64,000 bases of DNA, from assembly GCF_039522025.1 (NCBI RefSeq), contig NZ_BAAADB010000007.1:57473-121472 (forward strand). The letters run 5' to 3'. Source of the DNA: Deinococcus depolymerans. GTDB taxonomy: Bacteria > Deinococcota > Deinococci > Deinococcales > Deinococcaceae. A program made the translations under genes and the position numbers. The notes beneath the pieces are model-generated. The model made no database searches. It was not told where the DNA came from and saw nothing but the letters and a program-made list of their open reading frames with translations. Below are positions 54,675 through 64,000 of the stretch, piece by piece (the stretch's first letter is position 1; each line of letters opens with the position of its first letter).

Positions 54675-54812
54675 CCATACGGACGGCCGTCTGTTTCGCC
54701 CTCAGCCCGGAATCACACCGGGTTGCGAACGCCACGCCCGGCAGTCCGCTCTGCGCCTCCCTGCATCCGCTCGGGTGGAACGGTTCTCGCCACCCGACCG
54801 GAGTCCGGATCA
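54675..54812. repeat. MITE-like repeat, copy 11 (reverse, degenerate)
   Basis: 138 bp. Left flank CCA then TACGGACGGCCGTCTG; right end CGGAGTCCGGA then TCA. Both ends show point changes, so an original TCA duplication is likely but altered on the left. The right TCA is the reverse complement of the stop codon of the Fe-S protein gene at 54810. Confidence 0.82.
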
Positions 54813-55823
54813 CATCACGCTGTCACTCTCGCGCAGCAGGATGGGCGCCTCGAAGGCGGCGGGCAGCCACGCCTCCTGCGCGTGAATCGCCTGGGGCGGG
54901 CAGGAGCGCAGGCAGGCCATGCACCCCGTGCAGGCCGCGAGGTTCAGCAGCAGCCGCACGCCCCCGTCGGGCTGCAGGTCGCGCGTGATGGCGTCGGTGG
55001 GGCACACGTTCGCGCACACCGGGCAGTCGATGCAGGTATCGTCCACCAGCGGGGCGGGCCAGTGCAGGCCCACCCCGGCGGGCGGGGCGGGTTTCAGGGT
55101 CCGGGCGCGCCACTGCCATTCCTGCGGCGTGCGGTCCTCGGGCACGCTCCAGTCCACGAACGGCAGCGGACTTTCCGGGATGCTCTGCGCGACCTGCTGC
55201 CCGGCCGCGCGGAACATCGCGCCGAACGCGCCGCGCCGCGAGACCTTCAGGGCGCGGCCGGCGTCGTCCGGCGTGACCGCGCGGACCGTGACCTGCGCGG
55301 GGTGGCCGGTGGGCGCACGCAGGCGCTGCGTTTCCTCCAGCACCCGCGTCAGGCGGGCGGGCACGTCGGGCGCGCCGACCGCGCAGGTATCGCAGGCCCC
55401 GTGAATCAGGGTCAGCGGGGTGTTCCACGCGCCGGCCGCCGAGAGCAGCGCCGGGGTCACGCGCCCCAGGCAGGGCAGGCTGGGACCGCCGGCCCCGCTC
55501 TGCGAGCAGGTCAGGCTGGCGTCCTGCGCCGGGCGGCCCGGCTGGGACTGCTGGTCTTTCACGCTCTGCAGCGTGGGCAGCAGGTTGTACTCCAGCGCGC
55601 CCGTCGGGCAGACCTGCACGCAGATCCCGCAGCCGGTGCAGAGGTCCGGGTCGATCTGAATGCTGGCCCCGAGCATTCCGACGTTGATGGCGTCGTGCGG
55701 GCAGGCGGCGTGACAGGCGTCGCAGCCGCCGACCGCCTGCCGTTCCAGCAGGCAGCGGGGCGGCGTGAACCGCGGAACGTGATTCCCGGAATCATCCAGG
55801 CGGGCCAGAACACCTTGCAGCAT
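54810..55823 (-). CDS. Multi-[4Fe-4S] ferredoxin-type protein
   Basis: 337 residues with two ferredoxin modules. The N-terminal one (about 24-75) has CDACHAACPHDA and CTGCGICVQVCPTGA; the C-terminal one (about 265-315) has CIDCPVCANVCPTDA and CTGCMACLRSCPPQA. Between them are scattered Cys (CSQSG, CLGR, CDTCAVG) and a mid-protein SRRGAFGAMF resembling a twin-Arg motif but not N-terminal. Electron-transfer protein, partner unknown. TAGACT ends 6 nt before ATG 55823. Its stop is the MITE copy 11 target. Confidence 0.88.
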   Translation of the reverse strand: MLQGVLARLDDSGNHVPRFTPPRCLLERQAVGGCDACHAACPHDAINVGMLGASIQIDPDLCTGCGICVQVCPTGALEYNLLPTLQSVKDQQSQPGRPAQDASLTCSQSGAGGPSLPCLGRVTPALLSAAGAWNTPLTLIHGACDTCAVGAPDVPARLTRVLEETQRLRAPTGHPAQVTVRAVTPDDAGRALKVSRRGAFGAMFRAAGQQVAQSIPESPLPFVDWSVPEDRTPQEWQWRARTLKPAPPAGVGLHWPAPLVDDTCIDCPVCANVCPTDAITRDLQPDGGVRLLLNLAACTGCMACLRSCPPQAIHAQEAWLPAAFEAPILLRESDSVM

Positions 55824-55829
55824 GGCCGG

Positions 55830-55835
55830 AGTCTA
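55830..55835 (-). promoter_or_regulatory. Leaderless -10 box of the Fe-S protein gene
   Basis: TAGACT on the minus strand, 6-nt gap. It overlaps the stop of the upstream gene at 55833. Confidence 0.55.
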
Positions 55836-56237
55836 CGCGCCGGAGCGGCCGTCCGGGCGGGTCGGGACGCGCCGCGTGATGAACAGCACGCCCGCCAGCC
55901 CCACCAGCACCCAGGCGACCTGCCCCGCCAGCACCGGAATGCGGCCCACGCTGAACCCCACCGCCAGCGTGATGCACAGGCACGCGGCCCACTTGGCACG
56001 CCGCGGCATGCCCAGGCCGGCGCGGTAGTCGCGGATCAGGTCGCCCACGACCGGCCGGGACAGCAGCCACGCCTCCCAGCGCGGATCGCCGCGTGAAAAG
56101 CAGGTGGCCGCCAGGATGAACCACACCGTCCCTGGAAAGCCCGGCAGGAGCAGGCCCAGCACGCCCAGGCCGCAGAGCACGAAGCCCAGCGCGACCCACA
56201 GGGGCCGCGCCGGGGTGGGGGAAGGAGAGCGGGACAT
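55833..56237 (-). CDS. YbaN/DUF454-family membrane protein
   Basis: 134 residues. DUF454 pattern: ALGFVLCGLGVLGLLLPGFPGTVWFILAATCFSRGDPR, then WLLSRPVVGDLIRDYRAGLGMPRRAKW and two C-terminal membrane segments. Function unknown in the family. TACCCT ends 6 nt before ATG 56237. Ends just before the Fe-S protein gene. Confidence 0.9.
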   Translation of the reverse strand: MSRSPSPTPARPLWVALGFVLCGLGVLGLLLPGFPGTVWFILAATCFSRGDPRWEAWLLSRPVVGDLIRDYRAGLGMPRRAKWAACLCITLAVGFSVGRIPVLAGQVAWVLVGLAGVLFITRRVPTRPDGRSGA

Positions 56238-56243
56238 GCGTTC

Positions 56244-56249
56244 AGGGTA
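56244..56249 (-). promoter_or_regulatory. Leaderless -10 box of the DUF454 gene
   Basis: TACCCT on the minus strand, 6-nt gap to ATG 56237. Confidence 0.55.
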
Positions 56250-56308
56250 GCGCCGGGGGCCCGCAGGAAGGGCCAGGCGGCCACGTCCCCGGCCCGCACG
56301 CCCGGGCG

Positions 56309-56833
56309 TCAGGCCGGGTCGTGCGCGTCGGGGGGAAGGATCAGGATGCCGTCCTCGTCGGCGCTGATCCGGTCGCCGGGGTGGATGGTGACGCCCGCGA
56401 AGGTGACGGGCACGTCCCGCTCGCCGCCCGGCTGCTTGCCGCTGCGGCGTGGGTGGGCGGCCAGCGCGCGGATGCCGAGGTTCAGGCCCTGCAGTTCGGC
56501 GGTGTCGCGCACGCAGCCGTTCACGATCACGCCCGCCCAGCCGCCGCGCTCGCCCAGTTCCCCGAGTTGCCCGCCCAGCAGCGCGCAGTTCAGGCTGCCG
56601 CCGCCGTCCACGACGAGTACGCGGCCCTCGCCGGGGGTGGACAGGGTCTCGCGGACCAGCGGGTTGTTCTCGTGGACGCGCAGCGTGACGGCCCGGCCCG
56701 TGAAGCGCGGGCGGCCTCCGAATTCCCGGAACAGCGGCGCGACCACCGGCGCGTCCGGATACAGGTCACTCAGGTCGGTGGTGGGCAGGTCGGCCAGCGG
56801 CAGGTGCTGCGGCCCTTCCGGGTTGTGGGTCAT
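56309..56833 (-). CDS. rraA: RraA-family protein
   Basis: 174 residues. Begins near LPTTDLSDLYPD and has FTGRAVTLRVHENN, VVDGGGSLNCALLGGQLGELG, GWAGVIVNGCVRDTAEL and PVTFAGVTIHPGDRISADEDGILILP, the RraA/HMG-aldolase fold with G-x-V-R-D. RraA proteins inhibit RNase E-type nucleases or act as metal-dependent oxo-acid aldolases; sequence alone does not decide. TTGACT lies 5 nt before ATG 56833, a weak -10. Confidence 0.92.
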   Translation of the reverse strand: MTHNPEGPQHLPLADLPTTDLSDLYPDAPVVAPLFREFGGRPRFTGRAVTLRVHENNPLVRETLSTPGEGRVLVVDGGGSLNCALLGGQLGELGERGGWAGVIVNGCVRDTAELQGLNLGIRALAAHPRRSGKQPGGERDVPVTFAGVTIHPGDRISADEDGILILPPDAHDPA

Positions 56834-56910
56834 GCCGCAGTCAAGCAGGCGCGCGACGTGGGGAACCGGTACCCGCGCGGGAACGCCCCTGCAACCCGCG
56901 CGGGTACGGG

Positions 56911-57073
56911 TCATACGGACTGCCGTTTGTTTCGTTGACAACCCGGAACAGCACCGGGTCGTCAACTCCACGTCCGGAGGGGCGCCCAGCTCCCACTCTG
57001 CAGGGCAGCTCTGCGAGTCGCATCCGCTCCGATTGAATGGTCTTTGCAGCCCATTCAATCGGAGTCCGTATCA
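56911..57073. repeat. MITE-like repeat, copy 12 (reverse, long form)
   Basis: 163 bp flanked by TCA on both sides (56911-56913 and 57071-57073). Intact arms (TTGACAACCCGG / CCGGGTCGTCAA and ATTGAATGG / CCATTCAAT). The right TCA is the reverse complement of the xdhC-type stop codon. Confidence 0.92.
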
Positions 57074-58183
57074 GGCGGGTGTGGGCGCGGCCGGGTGGGT
57101 GGGAACGTCGTGGATGCGGCCCGCGTGTCCGCTGAGGAACGAACCGTCGTACCCGCGGCGCCACGCCATGAGTTCCGCCAGGATGCTCAGCGCGACCTCC
57201 TCGGGCGCCTCGGCACCCAGGCGCAGGCCGATGGGCGCGCGCAGGCGCGCGAGTTGCGCGTCGGTGAAGGTCACGCCCTCCCCTGCCAGGGTGCGCAGCA
57301 GGTCCAGTGCGCGGCTGCGTGGTCCCAGGACTCCCACGTACGCCGCGCCGGATTCCAGGGCGTGGCGCAGGCAGAGCCGGTCGCGGTCGAGGTGGTGGTT
57401 CATGACGATCAGGTGGGTGCGCGCGCCCGGCGTGAAGGCCGCGAGGTCCTCGGGGGCCAGGGCGTGCAGGGTCGCGCCGGGAAAGCGGCCGGGCGTGAGG
57501 TACGCGCCGCGCGGGTCGATCACGTGCACGTCGTAGCCCAGCGCGTGCGCCTGCGCGGCGAGCGGCATGGCGTCGTGCCCGGCGCCGTACAGCGCGAGCT
57601 GCGGTGGGGGGCTGCTGATGTCCACGAACACGGGCGTGCCGTCCGGGGCGGTCAGGGTGGCGGCGCGTGGTTCGCGGCTGCCGAGGCGTTCGAGGGCGGC
57701 GGGCACGGCGAAGGCCTGCAGGGCGGGGGGCAGGTCGCCCAGCAGCGGGCCGTCCGGGCCGATCAGGGCGCGGCCCTCGCCGGTCAGCGGCACGATCAGG
57801 GCGGCGGCCTGACCGGCCTGCAGCGCCGAGAGCCACGCGGCGGTGACGGGGTCGTGCGGGTCGACGCGTTCCACGCGCACGTCGACGCTGCCGCCGCAGC
57901 CGATCCCCAGGCCCCAGGTGGCGTCCTCGGAGAGGTCGTAGTGGGTCAGGGCGCTCTGGCCGCTGCGGATGACTTCCAGGGCGACCTCGACGACCTCGGC
58001 TTCCAGGCAGCCGCCGGAGAGCATGCAGACCTGCGCGCCGTCGTCGAGGACCAGCATGCGGGTGCCTTCGCGGCGGTAGGCGCTGCCGCGCACGCCGACG
58101 ACGGTGGCGATGGCGGCGCGCTGGCCTCTGGCGTGGGCGTCGGCCAGGGCGCGCAGCAGGGCGCGGGTTTCGGCGGCGTTCAT
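57071..58183 (-). CDS. XdhC/CoxI-family protein
   Basis: 370 residues. The N-terminal XdhC_CoxI domain has ATVVGVRGSAYRREGTRMLV and MLSGGCLEAEV; the C-terminal Rossmann domain has LALYGAGHDAMPLAAQAHALGYDVHVIDPRG and VMNHHLDRDRLCLRHALESGAAYVGVLGPRSR. Such proteins bind and sulfurate molybdenum cofactor for xanthine-dehydrogenase-type enzymes; none is encoded here. ATG 58183; a TACAGT 9 nt upstream is a possible -10. The TGA stop is the MITE copy 12 target. Confidence 0.92.
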   Translation of the reverse strand: MNAAETRALLRALADAHARGQRAAIATVVGVRGSAYRREGTRMLVLDDGAQVCMLSGGCLEAEVVEVALEVIRSGQSALTHYDLSEDATWGLGIGCGGSVDVRVERVDPHDPVTAAWLSALQAGQAAALIVPLTGEGRALIGPDGPLLGDLPPALQAFAVPAALERLGSREPRAATLTAPDGTPVFVDISSPPPQLALYGAGHDAMPLAAQAHALGYDVHVIDPRGAYLTPGRFPGATLHALAPEDLAAFTPGARTHLIVMNHHLDRDRLCLRHALESGAAYVGVLGPRSRALDLLRTLAGEGVTFTDAQLARLRAPIGLRLGAEAPEEVALSILAELMAWRRGYDGSFLSGHAGRIHDVPTHPAAPTPA

Positions 58184-58254
58184 GGTGGGCCTACTGTAGC
58201 GCCGGGCAGGTTGGTGGATGGTGGCCCGTGGAAGGGCGCCGGTCGAATTGGGTG

Positions 58255-58413
58255 TCATACGGACTCCGATTGAATGGCTTACAAAGCCGTTCAATCCGAG
58301 CGGACTCGTAGGGCTGCGCCGCAGAGCGAGCAGGAGAAAACCGGGTTCCGGACGTGGAGTTGACGACCCGGTGCCGTTCCGGGTTGTCAACGAAACAAAC
58401 GGAATCCGTATCA
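58255..58413. repeat. MITE-like repeat, copy 13 (forward, long form)
   Basis: 159 bp flanked by TCA (58255-58257 and 58411-58413). Left arm ATTGAATGGCTT / AAGCCGTTCAAT, right arm GTTGACGACCCGG / CCGGGTTGTCAAC. Ends six bases before the -35 box of the lacI-type promoter. Confidence 0.93.
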
Positions 58414-58419
58414 GGGGGA

Positions 58420-58447
58420 TTGACAGGTCGGGCTGTGGGTGCAGAAT
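58420..58447 (+). promoter_or_regulatory. Promoter of the lacI-type/sugar transporter operon
   Basis: -35 TTGACA (58420-58425), 16-bp spacer, -10 CAGAAT (58442-58447). The predicted start falls on the first operator. A second, leaderless-type CACAAT (58616-58621) lies 6 nt before the lacI-type ATG. Confidence 0.7.
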
Positions 58448-58453
58448 GGGTTC

Positions 58454-58467
58454 TGTAACCGCTTACA
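58454..58467. promoter_or_regulatory. LacI-type operator O1
   Basis: TGTAACCGCTTACA, one mismatch from a perfect dyad, placed at +1 of the promoter. TGTAAnCGnTTACA is typical of sugar-responsive LacI-family sites. Confidence 0.75.
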
Positions 58468-58546
58468 TTCGTCGGACCACCGGGTCCGGACGGCCTTCCG
58501 GTCTGGTGCACCGGGCACCGGAGGGCCACTGAACCGTCCCCGCAGT

Positions 58547-58560
58547 TGTAACCGGTTACA
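58547..58560. promoter_or_regulatory. LacI-type operator O2
   Basis: TGTAACCGGTTACA, a perfect palindrome, centred 93 bp from O1 (about nine helical turns). It could support DNA looping or roadblock repression of the operon. Confidence 0.75.
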
Positions 58561-58627
58561 CAGAGCGGCTGTTCCCCCATCCACACACCCCTCCCCGCCG
58601 CGCGGCAAAGGTCGGCACAATCACTTC

Positions 58628-59601
58628 ATGAATCCAGGCACCCGCACCACCATCGACGACATCGCCCGCGAAGCCGGCGTCAGCAAGGGCACGGTCAGCC
58701 GCGTCCTGAACGGTCACCCGACCGTCGCCGACCGCACCCGCGCCCGCGTGCAGGCCGTCATGGCCCGCCTGGACTACGCCCCCGACCCCGCCGCGCGGCA
58801 CCTCAGCTGGCGCACCGGCCAGACCCTCGGCCTGTCCCTCGACCGCGACGACCCCCTCCTGCACCCCTACCACGTCCTGCTGCGCCGCGCCCTGGAAAGC
58901 CAGACCGCCCCGCAGGGCGTGCAGCTCGTGGACCTGCGCGCCGACCTGACCCGCATGGCCCGCCTGCCCAGCGCCGTGCTGGTCATGCACGCCGTCGAGG
59001 GTGACCCCCGCCCCGCGTACCTGCGCTCACGCGGCGTGCCCTGCGTCCTGATCGGGCATCAACCCGGCGAGTTCTGGGTCGCGCCGGAAGACGTGGGCGG
59101 CGCCCGCCTCGCCACCGACCACCTGATCCGCGCCGGACACCGCCAGCTGGCCTTCCTGGGCCACGGCGACAGCCAGGTCGCCCAGGACCGCGAGCGCGGC
59201 TGCCGCGACAGCGCCCGCGCCGCCGGGCTGGACGTGCAGGCCATCACCAGCGACTTCACGGTCCTCGGCGGGTACCGCGCCGTCCGCCGCGCCTGGGAGA
59301 CCGGCACGCGCTTCACCGGCCTGTTCGCCCAGAGCGACGAGAGCGCCGCCGGCGCCGTCGCCGCCCTCGAGGACCTGGGCGTGGACGTCCCCGGTCAGGT
59401 CAGCGTGGTGGGCTTCGACGGCCTGCCGGAACTGCCCATCCGACAGACACTCACCACCGTCGCGCAGGACATTCCCCGCATCGCCGCCACCGCCCTGGCC
59501 CTCGTGCAGGACGCCATCAGCGGCCAGGCCCCCAGAGGCGAATTCATTCCCGTGCAGCTCATTCCCGGCGCGACCGTCGCGCCGCCCCCCGGAGGCACCC
59601 C

Positions 59602-59605
<4 letters not shown>
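58628..59605 (+). CDS. LacI-family transcriptional repressor
   Basis: 325 residues. Helix-turn-helix TTIDDIAREAGVSKGTVSRVLNGHPTVADRTRARVQAVMARLDY (residues 7-50) with the minor-groove hinge, then a periplasmic-binding-protein-like effector domain (QTLGLSLDRDDPLLHPYH, GGYRAVRRAWETGTRFTGLFAQSDESAAGAVAALEDLGVDVPGQVSVVGFDG). Probably senses an alpha-glucoside and represses its own operon through O1/O2. The stop overlaps the next ATG (ATGA). Start ATG 58628 begins just before the helix-turn-helix. Confidence 0.95.
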
Positions 59606-60843
<1,238 letters not shown>

Positions 60844-60977
60844 CTTCCGGTGCGCTGATGCGCTGATCCGGCGCGGCGGGAGGGCTCTCCCCTGCCCGCC
60901 GCGCCCCGCCCGTTCTTCTTCCTGTCCGGTCCCGGCCCTTCTCTGCCGGGGGCCGGCACCCCCCTGGAGGGCCTGCC

Positions 60978-62068
60978 ATGCTCCGACGAGGCCAGACGCC
61001 CGCCGCGCTGCTGTTTCTCGCGCCGTTCCTGATCACCACCGCCATCTTCTTCTTCTACGCGTTCGGGCGGGCCATCTACTACTCGTTCACGGACTTCAAC
61101 CTGTTCAACGATCCACGCCTGATCGGCGTGAAACCGTACGCGGACGTGCTGGGCGACCCGTCGTTCCGGCGGGCGCTGGCCAACAGTCTGGTGTTCGCGG
61201 TCATCACCACCACGTTGCAGACCGTGGGCGCGCTGCTGATGGCCGTCGCCCTGAACACCCGCATCCGCGGCATGGGCTTCTTCCGTTCGGCGTGGTACAT
61301 GCCGTCCATCACGAGCAGCGTGGTGATCACGCTGATCTTCCTGTGGCTGTTCCAGCGGCGCGGCGTGGCGAACTACCTGATCACGCAGTGGCAGGCGTTC
61401 CAGCCGCTGATCCTGACCTTCCTGGGCGTGCTGATCGCCGCGCAGGTCGCGCAGGTGCTGTGGGAACGTTCGCGGCGACTGCCGGCCGGCTGGCTGGACC
61501 CGGCGCTGGCCGCCACGAGTGCGCTGCTGGCGGTGGCCGTGACGGCCGCGCTCGCCTGGACGGGCGTGGTCACGGCGCGTGAGGTGCCGCCCTTCGATTA
61601 CCAGTACTTCGCGGACCGCTGGATCAGCGTGGGCGGCTTGCGCGTGCTGAGCGTGCCGATGCTGGTCGTGATCATCCAGAACACCTTCACGACCATTCCC
61701 ACCCTGATGCTGTTCTTCCTGGCGGGCTTGCAGAACATTCCCGGCGCGCTGTACGAGGCGGCCGACATCGACGGCGCGACCCCCTGGCAGAAACTGACGC
61801 GGGTGACGGTGCCCATGCTGCGGCCCGTGACGTTCTACGTGATCACGGTCGGACTGATCGGGACCATGCAGATGTTCGATCAGGTGGCCGTGATCGGCAG
61901 CGCCGCGCCGGGCGACACGCTGATCACCCTGGCGTACTACGTGTACTCGAACACCTTCAAGGCCGGGGCCGCGCCCGTGAACATGGCGTCGGCCGGGGCG
62001 ATCATCCTGGCGCTGATCATCCTGGTGATGGTGGCCGCGCAGCGCCGCTTCTTCCCGTCGGAGGCCCC

Positions 62069-62072
<4 letters not shown>
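60978..62072 (+). CDS. Sugar ABC transporter permease (MalF-like) with an extra two-segment insert
   Basis: 364 residues. MalF/UgpA-type permease: LFLAPFLITTAIFFFYAFGRAIYYSFTDFNLF, the EAA loop ALYEAADIDGATPWQKLTRVTVPMLRP. Between the usual segments 3 and 4 there is an insert of about 80 residues (about 135-220) with two additional hydrophobic segments (LILTFLGVLIAAQVAQVLW and LLAVAVTAALAWTGVV). GGAGGG eight bases before ATG 60978. The stop overlaps the next gene (ATGA). Confidence 0.93.
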
Positions 62073-63589
<1,517 letters not shown>

Positions 63590-63662
63590 CCGGCCCCCCA
63601 CTCCCCCGTGCCTCCCGCCCCGCTTCCTCCCCACGCCGACTCTTCACCGAAGGATTCCCACC

Positions 63663-64000
63663 ATGCTGAACACCCGCACCGTCCTGAAAGAAAATGACCT
63701 GTACCTCGTCGGGGACGCGCACTACCGCGTCGCGGACGGCGAGAGCGGTCTGTACCGCCGCGACACCCGCGTCCTGTCCCGTTACGAATGGCAACTGGAC
63801 GGCGAGACGCCCCAGACGCTCGCGCAGCACGAACACGGCCCGTACTGGCTGCACCAGCAGAGCGCGAACGCGAACGTGGGCTACACCATGCGCGTCGGCC
63901 TGCGCCGCGACCTGCAACTGACCGCCACCGAACTGCGCGACACGCTGCGCGTCACCCGCTACCTGGGAGACGGCCCGCACGAACTGCGGCTGCACCTGAA
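63663..64000 (+). CDS. Glycogen-debranching-type enzyme (amylo-alpha-1,6-glucosidase), N-terminal part
   Basis: 112 complete codons, then the window ends. The start MLNTRTVLKENDLYLVGD, GLYRRDTRVLSRYEWQLDG and NVGYTMRVGLRRDL match the N-terminal domain of GDE_N_bis/amylo-alpha-1,6-glucosidase proteins. These hydrolyse branch glucosides, consistent with a maltodextrin-type transporter upstream. AAGGA lies nine bases before ATG 63663. Last visible gene of the LacI-controlled operon. Confidence 0.88.
   Translation, partial: MLNTRTVLKENDLYLVGDAHYRVADGESGLYRRDTRVLSRYEWQLDGETPQTLAQHEHGPYWLHQQSANANVGYTMRVGLRRDLQLTATELRDTLRVTRYLGDGPHELRLHL

Larger units (their letters stand above)
58184..58627. other. 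Intergenic control region between xdhC-type and lacI-type genes
   Basis: About 440 bases without a gene. Holds MITE copy 13 (58255-58413), a sigma70-type promoter (58420-58447) and two LacI-type operators (58454-58467, 58547-58560), all described separately. Confidence 0.75.

Noticed and set aside
55220..55250. Twin-arginine signal in the Fe-S protein
   Set aside because: SRRGAFGAMF occurs mid-protein between ferredoxin modules, not at the N-terminus, so it cannot act as a normal Tat signal.

Overview
The window comes from the chromosome of a Deinococcus species. It is GC-rich throughout except for one AT-rich island. It carries a str operon, a response regulator that looks like the Deinococcus radiation-response regulator DrRRA, a Thermus/Deinococcus-type HflX, and many genes whose start codon lies 6-7 nt after a TANNNT -10 box. 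That spacing is the leaderless-mRNA arrangement known from Deinococcus. No plasmid, phage or transposase gene is visible.

Layout. 1-5.2 kb, minus strand: str operon rpsL-rpsG-fusA, a small membrane gene, and tuf, which is cut by the window edge and has its own promoter. 5.5 kb: tRNA-Ser(CGA). 5.6-11.2 kb: hflX, an EEP-family hydrolase, a Pro-rich small protein and two zinc metalloproteases. 11.3-15.2 kb: an Fe(III)-type ABC importer (binding protein, fused permease, ATPase). 15.3-16.3 kb: ddl. 16.8-20.9 kb: a peptide ABC transporter without ATPases. 21.2-26.8 kb: ygfZ and a tetrapyrrole/siroheme cluster (cobA-hemD fusion, sirC, hemA). 26.8-29.5 kb: a duplicated small gene pair around a GNAT acetyltransferase, then a P1 peptidase. 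29.6-31.6 kb: a TerC-family membrane protein behind a yybP-ykoY-type manganese riboswitch, then the DrRRA-like regulator. 31.7-38.3 kb: a pseudo-hydrolase, a sugar-nucleotidyltransferase, yebC, an amidohydrolase and a REC-wHTH-BTAD regulator. 38.5-41.2 kb: the AT-rich island. 41.4-58.2 kb: alaS, a MerR/MFS pair, a phosphoesterase, an esterase, a sulfurtransferase divergent from sufE, rdgB, dacB, a multi-[4Fe-4S] protein, rraA and xdhC. 58.4-64 kb: a LacI-controlled sugar ABC transporter operon running into a glycogen-debranching-type enzyme, cut by the window end.

Two things stand out. First, 13 copies or remnants of a 139-163 bp non-coding repeat are scattered through the window. They have imperfect terminal inverted repeats (TACGGAnTCCG...). 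Eight copies are flanked by identical 3-bp direct repeats of the form TNA (TCA, TGA or TTA). This is how a MITE moved by an IS5/IS1031-like transposase would look. At seven loci the flanking TNA is exactly the stop codon of the neighbouring gene, so insertion duplicates and preserves the stop. Second, the 708-codon gene at 38546 has a GC-rich native start (about 95 codons) joined abruptly to an AT-rich C-terminal part. That part carries a lytic-transglycosylase-like domain and an NlpC/P60-like domain. Its stop overlaps the start of a signal-peptide-bearing small gene. This looks like a C-terminally swapped cell-wall toxin with its periplasmic immunity protein.

Start codons are also unusual. 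rpsL appears to start with CTG. hflX has no ATG/GTG/TTG for its conserved N-terminus and seems to start at ATA, behind a good Shine-Dalgarno and a short in-frame leader ORF.
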